Shown here in pieces: positions 22,601 through 34,600 of a stretch of 64,000 nt of DNA; position 1 is the first letter of the stretch, and the number at the start of each line of letters is the position of its first letter. A model generated the notes under the pieces. It was not told the origin of the DNA. It did not search any database and saw only the letters and a program-made list of their open reading frames with translations. A program made the translations under genes and the position numbers. The stretch lies in contig NC_064047.1 in the NCBI RefSeq assembly GCF_932526225.1, positions 8,228,994 through 8,292,993 of the forward strand, in the 5' to 3' direction. This DNA comes from Nematostella vectensis (taxonomy: Eukaryota > Cnidaria > Anthozoa > Actiniaria > Edwardsiidae).

Positions 22601-24144
22601 TTCAACATCCTTGAGAAGCGGATCCAATGACCAGCACTAAAATGGTCTCCAATCATGCCTCCTCTTGACAAGGTGCTGACCAATCCAAAAGCACCAAATG
22701 CAATACCGTTAATTTGAATGATGGATACATTGGAGATTGTTGACGAGAGCTCTCAGAACATTACAAATCGTAGTAAAACACACTGTGGGCCAATAATGTG
22801 AAGAGCTTCCTCTCAGCTTTGCACCTCGTTATACTTTTAGCAAATGCATGGCCTGAGATCAAGCACCGATGTATCATTTGCCATAACCAAAACAAGTCAA
22901 TCTAGACCCGGGATACCCATGGTTTGAGTACAGATGCACACCATCCACCGTACACATGGACTGTGTTTGTTTATGTTAACATATTGTTATTATTTTCTGT
23001 GATTTTTAATAAAGGCATGTTTCAAGTGACTTTATATACACAATAAACAGGTTCCATTGTTAATGCCATACAAGTTCTAATGTAATGAGCAGAATTGCTT
23101 GACACGCAAAGCCCAAGTATCACCACAAATACTTTGTTTCACACAGGCGTACAGCTTTTTCAACCTTGTGTTGATTTATAGCTCTTCTTCACAACATAAG
23201 ATATATACTGTAGTCTGATCAGTTGCTGCGATGGAAAGGGCAGAAAGGGTATTGTTTTGTTTAAGCCCAACTAAGTGCATTATTGACTAGCCTTTTTGCT
23301 GCTAAAATATAGTAGTCATTACAACAGCTTTATAGGATTTTAATTTATTCCATGTCATTTGTTGTTGTTGCTGCTGTTTCTGAATGTCTTACTTTACCAC
23401 TTCTTTTTTTTATCTATTGTATGTTGAAGTGGTACATGAATATATAAACATAGGTAAAAAGCTATACACAACTAAATTAAGACAATCTTAACATATGCCG
23501 GGCTTGAATTGCCCTCAGCATGAACACATATAGCTTACAATAAAGAATGCTTTCTGCCTTAATACTATCAAAGAATGTGTGATCACTATTGATGATGCCC
23601 CTGTGTACAATATACACATAAAGTGCGACCATTCCAGTCTTAATCTTGGTAATTTATAGAAGTTTGCAATTGAAACATCATCGAAAAAGTAATCTAATTT
23701 GCATTGCTTTGCTTCACAAGAACCACACAGGACCATTGACAGTTCATGCTGTTAAAAATGATTGCATTGGGCAATTGAGAAAAATACACACCCTCTGATA
23801 TAACAATTCCAAAAACAAACATACAATATGGAATATATCATATGGGAGATATCACTACTCTAGTTCCCTCATAACACTAGCACATACCTGTAGAGTGTGG
23901 AATAAGTGCGCTCACATCCTTCTTCAGGGCAGTTATAGGGCTTTTCTCCACTGTGCATACGCACATGAATCTTGAGACTGTAGGATGATAGGAAAGACTT
24001 CTGGCAACCTCCAATGCTGCACTGGAATTCATATTGTCCAAGGTGTGTTTTCAGGTGGGTCTTGAGATTCCCGGAGGTCTTGTAGGATCGAAAGCATCCT
24101 GTATACGTGCACTCAAACTTCCTGACTTTAGGGTTGTCAGACAT
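19689..24144 (-). CDS. MTF1: Metal-response transcription factor MTF-1 orthologue
   Basis: Coding exons are 24144-23888 and 22341-19689, joined in phase (AG|G giving [12 protein letters not shown]); the total is 969 codons and the stop is TGA at 19691-19689. Six consecutive C2H2 fingers occupy about residues 10-200: FECTYTGC..., FQCSIGGC..., YNCPEEGC..., FNCEFTPC..., YQCRELGC..., YSCENDGC.... The number, the Cx4C spacing and the atypical linkers after finger 1 (LGQYEFQC) and finger 3 (SGTTFNC) match MTF-1, which binds metal-response elements and induces metallothionein and zinc-efflux genes when zinc or cadmium rises. The remaining ~770 residues are Ser/Asn/Pro-rich with an [12 protein letters not shown] six-residue repeat near 20000-20060; I do not see the cysteine cluster of vertebrate MTF-1. 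Only eight residues precede finger 1, and a splice acceptor lies just upstream (TTATAG near 24163), so an earlier exon may add N-terminal sequence. Confidence 0.9.
22342..23887 (-). other. Intron splitting MTF-1 finger 3
   Basis: The donor is AG|GTATGT at 23889-23882 and the acceptor is TTTTGTCTTGGTCACCAG with the AG at 22343-22342. The intron interrupts finger 3 between the tyrosine-arginine and the helix leucine. I find no other gene in it. Confidence 0.85.
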
Positions 24145-25325
24145 GCAGAGCTGTATGAGTCTATAATTAATAAAATTGGTTGAAATCAGCTGATAATGTA
24201 GCTTTGTTGTTTAAAGCGAAGAAAGCAGTTGACACCATGCTTTAAAAAGGCCCATCTGCTACCAAACAGTGGAAAATGGATTTTACGATATGCCTCGGGA
24301 GAAAATGTATCGTAGAATCGAGGTATCATTGCAAAGAAGTCCTCGATTTTACAACATAAAGGAAAATCCATTGAAAATATCATTGTAGCGTGGTCAGGTA
24401 ATAATCGACTTTTACAAAATAATAAATTGTAACATGTACTCTGTGTAAGACTGTTCACTTACTCTCTTCAAGACAAGACAAACAAGATCTCCCAAGTCAA
24501 AAAATTGAGTGCATTGCGTATGGTGTCTTTTGTTTTTCTGTCTTTGTTGATAATGAGAATAATATCGTTGTATCGAGGTCAAAATTACGCTTGAGAGAAC
24601 ACATTTGTCGTAAAATCAATAATATTGTTGTATCCAATATCATTAGATGGAGGTAATTTCTTATACATTTCGTTTTATTTTGGCTTGGAGAAAGTATCGC
24701 CATCATAAAATCGAGGTTATCGTAAAATTCAGTATTGTGAAATCCAGGTTCCACTGCATTGAATTCTGAACAGTCAATGATATATAAAATGATTTATGAC
24801 ACTTCAACAGTTTAAAGGTGAAGTAAACAAGTCTGGGAACAGAAATGCTTTCATGTATTACCTTGGAATTTATTGATCATGAATATTCTTATCACTTAAT
24901 GAAGATGCTGGTTCATTTGATAGTATAGGCTCCGAGGGCCATGTTTGAAATTTTGGAAGGTCTTTAAGTGTAAAAGCCAACATTATGAGCAAAGACCAAA
25001 TATTTTGAAATGAATTGAGGCCCATATTTTTATGTGGCTTGCTTTAGCTTTCATTTCTATGGATACTCATTTTGACTAGTCTGTCAACCTGATTTTAAAA
25101 CTTGAAAAAGTGACTCAAATAATATTTTTCACAAGCCAAAAACAACGTGCCAAATCTATTTGAAGTCCCAACATGGCCAACTTGGCACAAAATTGGTTTA
25201 GGCATAACGTTCAAAGCCTATTGTTGGACTATAAATAGGTGACTTTCAAAATAAGTTTGTTTTTTTTGCCTGAGCAGGTGCGAATGTGCCGCCAAAAAAA
25301 TCCACGTGACTTCAAGAAGAGCAAG

Positions 25326-26153
25326 TAAGGGACCGATTGTTATCGGTCGCTTAGCAGGGGGGTAAAATTTTAGAAATGCAGTTTTTTAGGGGGGTGTTTT
25401 TTTCATTTCCATAGCCAGAGGAGGGGGGGTAATTTTTTTATCTTGTTCCCCGTAAGATACCGATCGTGCGATCTACCTTATTACACAAAATTTTTCGCGA
25501 TGTCAAAATTTCGACATTTTGCGATAATTCGGGACACTTTATTTTCGCGATTTTCCTATTTTCGTAAAAACCCGATCACTTTATTTTCGCGATTTTGGGA
25601 TAATGAAATCAAGCAAAACAAATGGAGTTAAAATGTGCTGTAATCATCAAAACTGACACAATTTGCAACAAAAAGATGCATTGGCTAAATTTATTTTCAT
25701 AAAAATCTATAAATCTATAAATATAAATATAAGTCCAACTCATATATATACCCTTACTTTATGTACATAAGGTGTACATAAGGTGTACTCCCTTAATTTT
25801 TGCGCATCCTAATTTTCGCGACACTCAATTTTCGCGTCACTTTATTTTCACGAATCTTTTAAAATCGCGAAAAGTGTAATAAGGTATGAGCAATTGAATT
25901 GAAATTTGAAGATTTCTCAGCAGGTTTTTAATTATGAAGGAAAACAAGAAGTGTTAATTTCTCTTTAAGCAGTGCGATGTTCCACTGACCCAAAAATATG
26001 AGGGGGGGGGGGGGGAAATTTTTAAGACGTCATGATTTCTGGGGGGTCTAAATTTTATTATTACATTTTTCGGAAGGGGGGGGGGGGGAAATTTCAATCT
26101 TGGATTTATTAAAAAAAAACACCACCCCTCCGCAAATAACGATCGGCCCTTAC
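25326..26153. mobile_element. Outer inverted-repeat element with poly-G arms
   Basis: The left end TAAGGGACCGATTGTTATCG (25326) faces the reverse complement of the right end, whose sequence near 26130-26153 reads AATAACGATCGGCCCTTAC. Each end is followed inward by G-rich or C-rich runs with AAATTTT (25361-25440 and 25985-26120). A second, TA-flanked MITE is inserted inside at 25476-25884. Confidence 0.55.
25476..25884. mobile_element. Nested TA-flanked MITE with TTTTCGCGA repeats
   Basis: Left end CCTTATTACACAAAATTTTT and right end AAAGTGTAATAAGG are inverted copies; TA flanks both (25474-25475 and 25885-25886). The body contains many copies of TTTTCGCGA and CACTTTATTTTCGCGA in both orientations. 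About 409 bp and non-coding. Confidence 0.75.
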
Positions 26154-26350
26154 CAATGCTGGTATGTACATATCATTGGTTTGCTCGTTTTTAGTGAAAA
26201 ATTAAAAACGTTACTGCCTTACAATTAACCTAAATTAACCGAAATAACTCATCTCAATTACTTTGTCTATTTTGTAATTTCTTTAATTTAAGATAATAAA
26301 AAATAATAATAATTTACAGTAGGTAACATAGTACATGTAGTTTGTCTTAC

Positions 26351-26470
26351 CCTTTGGCCTTGGCACAAATGTTTCTTCAACCGCTCCAGAGAAAGCGAAC
26401 GACGATTTGACAGAAATAAGGTTATACGCTCGGTTGATAATATGAAACACACTTTATATCATGTAATTCG
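26351..26470 (-). other. Candidate non-coding first exon of MTF-1
   Basis: A strong donor, CCAAAGG|GTAAGAC, is read on the minus strand at 26351/26350. The region upstream has no long frame joined to the MTF-1 start (ATG at about 26462 is followed at once by a stop), so if transcribed this is 5' UTR. The assignment is inference from donor strength and divergent position. Confidence 0.4.
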
Positions 26471-26593
26471 CCATCTTGAGACATTCTTATAATAATGCCT
26501 CGCCTTCAGGTACGACCGTGAGGGGACAGGTACCACAAAATTGTACCGGAAGTAAAGCTACCATTTCCCATGATTCTTATGAGCTGTGCTGTC
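26471..26593. promoter_or_regulatory. Likely bidirectional promoter, MTF-1 / FAAP100
   Basis: Two divergent genes face away from this interval. A GCCATCTTG motif (26471-26479), the complement of the YY1-type AAGATGGC, sits at the likely minus-strand start. No TATA box is apparent. Confidence 0.45.
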
Positions 26594-29500
26594 ATGGCGG
26601 ACGAAGAGGAACTTTCTATGAAATGTCTCCATTTATTTGCGCCTCCTCGGTTATCTTGCAAACCTAAGATTAAGGAGTTTCCATTAAGGAAAGATAAGAC
26701 CGGACTACTGTTGACAACAGGAAACGAGGTTTTATATTTCATCGAAAAGGGGAAAATTGTGGTGAGTTAAAAAAAAATTCCTCCTTGCTTGTTTGTTCTT
26801 TTGCTAGTTTAAATTATTTTTTGTATGGCCGTAGCAGAAGGTCGGGCACTGGTGGCATGTGCCATAAAAAATATTTAAAAAAATTATAAGGAAATGACCA
26901 GTAGGGGTGTGCCCCAAAATGTCTTCTGAATGTTTCCGTATTGTGCCCCACCGACAGAGCAAAAAAATGGCATGAAATTTTCCAATTCTCAATATGTAAG
27001 CTAATGATTCCGCATACAAGGAGTTCCCCTGACCAAAAGCTTAATTCCAAATTTCAAAGAAATTTAAAAGATATGAAATTTAGATAAGCGAGCAAAGTTG
27101 GCTTAATTTCTGATCAGAGCCCGACTTCTCCCTAAAACAAGGAGAATTCATACTTTGGAAATTTGAAAATTGCACTTTTAAGCCTCATATCTAGAAGACG
27201 AATCCATTAGGAAAAAACACTTTTTGATATGTTGGTTAACATAACATAAAAAACCTCTATGCAAAAATTCAAGCTTACCGAAGTTAACAAGACCTTATGT
27301 TGGGAAAACTTGCCATTTTTTGGCTCTGTTGCCCCCCTTCCCCCCCCCCTAATAATTTCCTCTCAAGGCCTGCCATAGCTGCTCAGCATCCTGTTTTCAT
27401 AGGATACTCATTTTCAATGAATTTTAATCTAGATGTGGTTGCTTATATTCTCTTCGTACACAGAACACATACTGTTTTCCATCACGAATTACCAGTTTTG
27501 AGCTTGGTATCCACTCCTCTAATATACAAGTGGTGGTGGTAACTGAAGAAGGGAAGATCTGGTCCCTTGGTGTAGCAAGACACAAGGCAAAAAGGTTAGA
27601 GACTGTTTGTTGGTTCCTGGTCCTTTGAATGACAGTTCTACACCTGTTTTAAGTAGAGTCCAGGTGCGTACCCAGGATTGGCTGAAGGGGGTTCACAGTC
27701 AATATATCATATGGAAAAAGCATAGTATTTGAAGATTCCTTAATAAGAAATGACCCACTTTTTGGCTGCCAAGTGGGGAGGGGGGGTGGGCGCCCACCCT
27801 TCGCACCCCTGTGTACGTGCCTGGAGTCCTACTGTTGGATATTACACACCCATGCTTCATGGGTGCATGGGTATGAAAGAAAAGAGCAAAGCATTTAAAC
27901 TGATCCCTTTGGTTTTAAATACCTCTCTTAAAAATAGGTCATAAGCAGCAACTGGTAAAATGTTGAGCCTTAAGTTTTTTTAGTTAAAGAGGTTTCTCCC
28001 ACCGTTCCTTTACTTATTATTTATGTACCTTGATTTAGCCATAATGGATGTATGTTGATGTGGGTTACATTCTCAGAATGTTTTTTTTTTTTTCATATTT
28101 TTTTACTCTATTTTAATGATACAATTTCATTTTCAGACCCAAGGAAATTGACATTCATGAGGGGACCAGTAACCAAGGAATCTTTTCTGATCTTCTTGCT
28201 AGTTCACCACCAGTGAAAAACAATGGTGGCATATCTACCTCTATACCTGTCACAATGATTAGCCAATCACAAGCTGTCATATATGAGCCTCATGCACTTA
28301 GAGCTATCCAAATTGAGGACAAACTGGTCATCTGCGGGGGACATGGTACTGAGTATTTCTATTCTGTGTACACAGCCCTCGAAAATGGCCATGACTCACA
28401 ATGCTACCAAACTCAACCCTTAAGGCGTCAAACTTTTTATGACTCAACATGTGTGAACAACTTAATGGGAAATGATAAGCTCCTTAGTCTGGCCGTTCTT
28501 GGTATGAAGACTGGAGACACAAGAAAGGCCGACCCCTGCTATGTTCTTGAAAAAGGTCTGTTCACTCAATTATTTGGAAGAGATGCAATACTAACTAATG
28601 CAAATGTCCTGCTTGTTGGCCTCCCAAGTGGCCAGGTCATGTACCAGAACATACACTGCACCATCGCTAAAGCTCCTGCCCTATTATTTCATCTTGAGCA
28701 AGCAGTCGTTTCAATACATTGTGCATGTCTACCTACCTCCCTTCAAGGCCTAAGGGATGGAAACAAAGAGTCTTATCACCATGGAAACAAGGAATCTACA
28801 AGCGATCATAGAAGCACCAGTGACAAACTGCAACCAGAGGAATTTAATGCAATTGTAATGGTTGGAAGTTGTGGTAAACTGGTTATCTGTCATAGGGTGG
28901 GACCTGGTGGTTCAGGTAATGATTTCCAGGAATATAATCTGCCTGGCCCTGTCGTATGCACTTGGTTATATGCTAACATTCTGGTTCATTCCACTGGTCA
29001 GGATATGTTTGTAACAAAGCTTGGACTCACACAACCAGAAGGGCCTCATAAGTTTGTGGAATCACTGTGTCCTGTCCATTTGCCAATACCCTGGATATCT
29101 ACCTTATGCTGTGTTCCCAGCATCCATGGCTCCCTTTGGTGCTATTGCCTTACCAATAAAGGGAAGCTGTTAGAGTTCAATCCTCCTGATTTAGAGAGCA
29201 CACATAACATAAGGGTGTCACCTGTTGTGGTTGGGGAAAGACTTAAAAAAGTCCTGACTGCAATAGAGAAGACAGTAATTGATGTGAATAGGAAAAAGGA
29301 GGAAATTACAAAATCAGAAAGCATTCTAAAGGAGCTTAATACAGCCGCCACTCTTGCATGTGAGCTCCACAACCCAGGTAGAAGGTCCCCTATTACTTGG
29401 TCTGTGACTCTTGCTCTTAATTCAGCAAACTGTGGCAGGCTACCACAAGTATTCCTTCATTGTAAAATCACCAACAACAGCTGTCTAACATTGACGTCCA

Positions 29501-29883
29501 ACTGGTCTCTATTGGTTACCATAAAAGAGTCTGCTCTTTGGCCAAATGTTGGACAAAATACTACGCACAGTACCCCTCTAGGGGACTTCAAGGCCAGGTC
29601 ATCAAGAGAACTGCAGTTACCTTTTGACTCTGGTATTGCTCCTGTATCTATGGTAACCATTGAAGCAAGCATGCACTTTAATGTTAAACAAGTGCTGTTA
29701 GAATCATCAATTTCCAGAACTGTTGGGGGTAATGATAGAAGTGTTTTGATTCTCCTTGGGGTTAACAGATTCACTCCAGAGGACTTTGCTCGGCTTTGTA
29801 AACCTAGAGAGGTAGTGAATAATATGACAGCTGTACAGGAGCTTCAGCAAACACTGAAAGAACTTAGCAGAGTAGTTAAATGA
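26594..29883 (+). CDS. FAAP100: Fanconi anaemia core-complex subunit FAAP100 orthologue
   Basis: Exons are 26594-26761, 27464-27594 and 28137-29883 (stop TGA), with phases consistent throughout; the product is 681 aa. The start at 26594 (GTCATGGCGG) has a better context than the upstream in-frame ATG at 26570. N-terminal strands read LLLTTGNEVLYFIEKGKIV, then YCFPSRITSFEL, as in vertebrate FAAP100. Exon 3 carries the diagnostic LFGRDAILTN, VLLVGLPSGQ and YNLPGPVVC blocks, consistent with the beta-propeller of this family, followed by a charged helical segment (KTVIDVNRKKEEITKSESIL) and a beta-rich region. FAAP100 pairs with FANCB and FANCL in the E3 ligase core that ubiquitinates FANCD2-FANCI at DNA cross-links. 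The human protein is about 880 aa; the last ~200 residues have no evident counterpart here. An AATAAA at 29971 lies 88 bp after the stop. The gene is divergent from MTF-1. Confidence 0.88.
26825..26975. repeat. Short copy of a dispersed element in FAAP100 intron 1
   Basis: The start GGCCGTAGCAG with GGGCACT, and the end (TGTGCCCC...AATGTTTCCGTATTGTG), match the ends of a longer copy at about 56050-57075 in TRDMT1 intron 1. The copy here looks internally deleted. Confidence 0.5.
27661..27823. mobile_element. Poly-G MITE family copy (FAAP100 intron 2)
   Basis: It begins CAGGTGCGTACCCAGGATTG and ends with the near-complement TGTGTACGTGCCTG. The internal hallmark is CATATGGAAAAAGCATAGTA, AAGAAATGACCCACTTTTTG and a G run. 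The same family recurs at about 30806-30945, 33160-33250, 33400-33610, 35252-35580, 37659-37837, 47888-48045 and 63765-63925. Confidence 0.7.
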
Positions 29884-29970
29884 TTTTTTTAAAATTCAGG
29901 ATCTTCCGTTCTATTCTCAGAGAGGGTTTGCTTCCAATTCAGAATTCCTGTATTTTTCGCTCAGCCGATC

Positions 29971-29976
29971 AATAAA
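29971..29976 (+). terminator. Polyadenylation signal AATAAA for FAAP100
   Basis: A canonical AATAAA hexamer 88 nt after the FAAP100 stop codon on the same strand; the cleavage site is not determined. Confidence 0.6.
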
Positions 29977-29983
29977 TGTTAGA

Positions 29984-31048
29984 CCATACGTTATTAAAAA
30001 GAAAACATACAAGCATATTTAATGAAGATCTTTCAATTTATTGCATTAACGACATTGTATATTGCAACCGATTTTCATTATTATTCCCACATATTTGAAT
30101 ACATGGTCTGGCAAAATCAAAGGGCTAAATAATCCAAAGGGTACAATCGTACCTATTACTTTTGGCATGACTATGCAGGCGTATGGGAAATTAAGAGAAA
30201 GGCAAATATTACAAAGACCTTATCTAGTACATATAAAACTGTATAAAGCAGGTAGAATTTGTGAATGCTCAAAAATTTGTTTTAAAGTGAAAGGTCTACC
30301 TACATGTCTACTGGCACTCTAGCCTACCTATATACTAGGGACATTTCATTTTATTACATGCACATCATGCATGGGTATCTTTATAAATACCATAAAATTC
30401 AGAGAAACATATGTTTCTGTGACAAAATCTATAAAAAATACAAGTATGGTACAAATTCTGGTCATCTACAAATGACCGATGTAATGCATGCTCTTTTTTA
30501 CAAATTGAATTGTTTGAGGTTTTATACATAGAACATATTTATCGTTTCTCGTATGTAACGAATTTGCAATGACAGGACTAACTTCCAAGTTTCAGGGCCT
30601 TTTTTAAAAACTTTTATAAAAATTACAGGATTTTGTTAACCGGATTATGACTTCTAATGCATGTGAAAATCGTGATGTGATAAATTTCTTGTTGTCTTAC
30701 CATAATAGCTACATACATCCAGATGAGTGTTATTATGGATATAAATCATTCAGAAATTTTCCAGTACAAACCTATCAAATCTTTTGGTACAATAGACGAG
30801 AAGCTTACACAGGGAGGTGTGCAGGGGGGTCATGCACCCCCCCTGGCAACCAAAAAGTGGGTAATTTCTTAGTAAGGAATATTCAAATGCTATTCTGTTT
30901 TGATATGATACTTAACTGTGCACCCGCCTCAGCCAATCCTTGATTGATCTATTGTTATTGATTTGTATAATAATGGAATATCAAGCAATGCCTGGCCGTC
31001 TCCCCAATCATTCTTATCCACACCATAGTGTGTATGACATTTTGTCGT
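29984..31048. other. Intergenic between FAAP100 and TRPA 3' ends
   Basis: The genes converge here. AT-rich sequence contains a truncated poly-G MITE copy (about 30806-30945) and no supported gene. Confidence 0.6.
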
Positions 31049-31054
31049 TTTATT
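31049..31054 (-). terminator. Polyadenylation signal for the TRPA gene
   Basis: AATAAA on the minus strand, 46 bp beyond the TRPA stop codon (TAA at 31102-31100). Confidence 0.55.
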
Positions 31055-31099
31055 CTTGCTACAGCTCTGAGGATGTTTTGAATGTAAGCATATCATCTC

Positions 31100-31583
31100 T
31101 TAATCCTCCTCGACTACATCGTAGTTTATTTCTACATCCAGTTTCTTTGCGACAGCTCTGAGGATGTTTTGCATGTTTTCCTGTTGCTCCTGGAGTTCCC
31201 GCACACGAGTGCGCATGTCTGACATCTTCTTGACAAGATCTTCATTCTGTCCCTCAAGTACCTGCATGGGACTCTGCGGAAAGAAAGCCATGCTCTGTCA
31301 GGTGATGGTGGTGGTCGTGAAAGGGAATTCTTCAATACGAGGATAATGATAATGACAATAGTGACTGCTGCAATATGATGACAATAGTGACTGCTGCAAT
31401 ATGATAATGATGACAATAGTGACTGCTGCAATATGATGACAATAGTGACTGCTACAATGTTATGATGATGATGCCAATTGTGAATGCTGTAATATGATGA
31501 TAATTACAATAGTGACTGCTGCAATATGATGATGACAATAGTGACTGCTGCAATATGATGATGACAATAGTGACTGCTGCAAT

Positions 31584-31617
<34 letters not shown>

Positions 31618-34600
31618 CAATAGTAACTGCTACAATGTTATGATGATGATGCCAATAGTGACTGCTGCAATATGATGATGATGCCAATTGTGACTGCTGT
31701 AATATGATGATAATTACAATAGTGACTGCTGCAATATGATGGTGACAATAGTGACTGGTGCAATATGATGATGACTATGACAATAGTGACTGCTACAATG
31801 TTATGATGATGATGCCAATTGTGACTGCTGTAATATGATGATAATGACAATAGTGACTGCTGCAATATGATGATGATGACAATAGTGACTGCTGCAATAT
31901 GATGATGATGACAACAGCGACTGCTGCAATATGATGATGATGACAACAGCGACTGCTGCAATATGATGACAATGATACAAAAGAAAGATGGGGATTGATA
32001 TAATGTGCACCAGAACTTCGAGTTTCCCTTTCTTATTTATGCTCTCTTAAGTTAGTAGGTTAGTGTATATTTATATTAAAACTACACAAGAACGCGCGCT
32101 CTGCTATCTTGTGATAATGAACAGTATCCTCTTCCTAAACTAAGGGCAGTGAGTACATGTTAACCATGCCCTCAAGAAACTCATTTTTTTAAAAGAAATC
32201 ATTTGCATCAAAGTTCGTGCCAGTCATCAGCGAGACAGAATCGTTTCAATGTAAGTTTCTAGCTGTCCCAAAAACTTTTATTTTGCTATTTACTTTGACT
32301 TTGGCGAATAGACGTTAAGTTACACCATAGCCAGCTCCCTCCCATCCATCACCTCCCTTAGCCTACCTTTCCTATGTCAAGAGCTTCTCGCATCTCTTGT
32401 GGATTTATCAAGTGCGAGTGAAGAAACCAGAAGAACCCGCGACTGCTGTTTGGAAGGAAGGATTCCCTTGGGGTCACCGCGAAATTCTTACGAATGCGCC
32501 TCGGCATGGCTTTCTCCACGTCCAGAGCCAAGTCCACCTGTAATATATCGACTTGTCAATATCGAGATCAATTGAATGACAAAAAAACATAGCATGAAAG
32601 GGTAACGCAAGGTATTAATCCATTAAGGTATGTAAGAAACATGTCACGCTAGGCTAACGCAACGTATTATGAGACAAAACGTGACACGCTAGGGTAAAGC
32701 AACGTATTATAATCCATTAAGGTATGAGAGAAAACATGTCACACCAGGGTAACGCAACGTATTAAAATTCATTAAGGTACGACATAAAACATGTCACACT
32801 AATCAAGTTCAATTAACAAACGTTTTGGCACGGAACAGACTGGGAGGGCGGGGGGGAAGGGGTAGAAGAAATAGAGAGAAGTCGGAACGCATTTCACGCT
32901 TGAATGACCGTTTCCCCGGAATTATCGGTTCGTTTACTTTTGTAGGCATTTTTATTTATTATTTGCAATATAGGTTTTATTCCGAAAGTGATGGCGCGAA
33001 TGCGACTTTTCTTGTCAAGCATTTGGAAATCCACTGACCTATTCAGCGCAAGACTCATACCAGCAGGTCCGTCCTTCAGATATAGTACACTATAGTACTG
33101 ATTGTTTCCCAAATTACTTTGAATCAATTTGCATTACTATCTCCAGACTCGTAAAAAGGCTATACCGAGGGGGTGGGGGTGGGTGCGCAGTCATAGGTAT
33201 CATATGGAAAAAGGATTTCTGTAATAAGAAATCACCCCCTATGTACACACATGATCTCACTGTATTTACCAGCATCGCTTGTCTCTTAAGTACCGCCTGC
33301 TCCTGTACGCCTTTAATGTCGTCGACGGCCAAACCGATCTATAAACAGCCATGGTCAACAATGGAAGGAACAAGCGCAAACTCCAGGATATGCTGAGGGG
33401 GAGGGGAGGGGAGGGTAGGGGCGTCTGTATACGCAGTCGAAGGCATTGTATGAAAAAGAGAGCGGGGGGAGGGGGGGTGCGCAGGCGTTACACCGAAAAG
33501 GGATGGTATGTCACTGTCCCTAAATAAGAAATGACCCATTGTATGGCGTTTCGTGAGGGGTGGGGGGGGTATGGGCTGTACTCGCAATCATAGGTATCAT
33601 ATGGAAAATAATAGTATTTTACTACCCTCCAATGACAAATGAAAGGGAAGGGGGGAACGTACTTTGTACTCTCACTTACTTTTAATGTGCTCGTTTTTCA
33701 TGTAAACTCTACGCCGTACTAAGGTGCGAATCCAGGGTTTATTGAGGGGGGGGGGGGAGGGGGTGTGGAATGCGCAGTCAAAGGCATATGGAAAAAAAGG
33801 ATAGCATTTTACGACCCTTCGCTAACAAATGAAGGGAGGGGGAGCGTACTTTTACTCACTGAAGTGCTCCTTTTTCATGTAAAGGTTGTCGTACAAAACA
33901 CTGTGATCTTACCAATAAGTTCATCAGGATGAGTGTCATGACGACCAAGAAGATGACAAACAGGACCCATGCGATCGCAGGCTCATTCTCAAAAATAGAG
34001 TCGAACTCGAACTCGCCAATCATCATCACACCCGTCTTCATTAAGGAACGGCCTACTGTGGTGAACTGGGGCTGTAAAGAGACGGAAGAAGACATCATTA
34101 CCATCAACATCATCACCACCACCACTATCATTATCATCATTACCACCATGATCATTATAATAATCATTAGAACCATTACCACTACCATCATCGTCATCAT
34201 TATCACAACCACTACCACCACCCTCATTATCATATTCATCATCATTACCATTTCAAACCCTCATAATCATATTACTCATCATTACAGCCATTTTGACCAC
34301 CCTCATTATCATATTCATCATCATCACAGCCATTTTCACCACCCTCATTATTATATTCATCATAACCATTACCACCACCCTCATTATCATATTCATTATC
34401 ATCAAAACCATTACCACCACCCTCATTATCATATTCATTATCATCATAACCATTACCGCCGCCCTAATTATCATCATTACCATTACCCGCCACCCTCATT
34501 ATCATATTCATCATTACCATTACCGCCATCCTCATTATCATCATCAATATTACCATCACCGCCATCCTCATTATCATCATCACTATTACCATTACCCGCC

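Larger units (their letters stand above)
24163..26350 (-). other. Probable 5' intron of MTF-1, holding nested transposons
   Basis: It extends from the donor GTAAGAC at 26350 (after a candidate non-coding first exon) to the acceptor just upstream of the MTF-1 start codon. The only structured content I see is the nested inverted-repeat elements at 25326-26153. Confidence 0.45.

Noticed and set aside
31460-32010. Minus-strand frames rich in SSHYCHHHIAAVTIVIII
   Set aside because: Generated by the GACTGCTGCAATATGATGAT minisatellite in the last TRPA intron.
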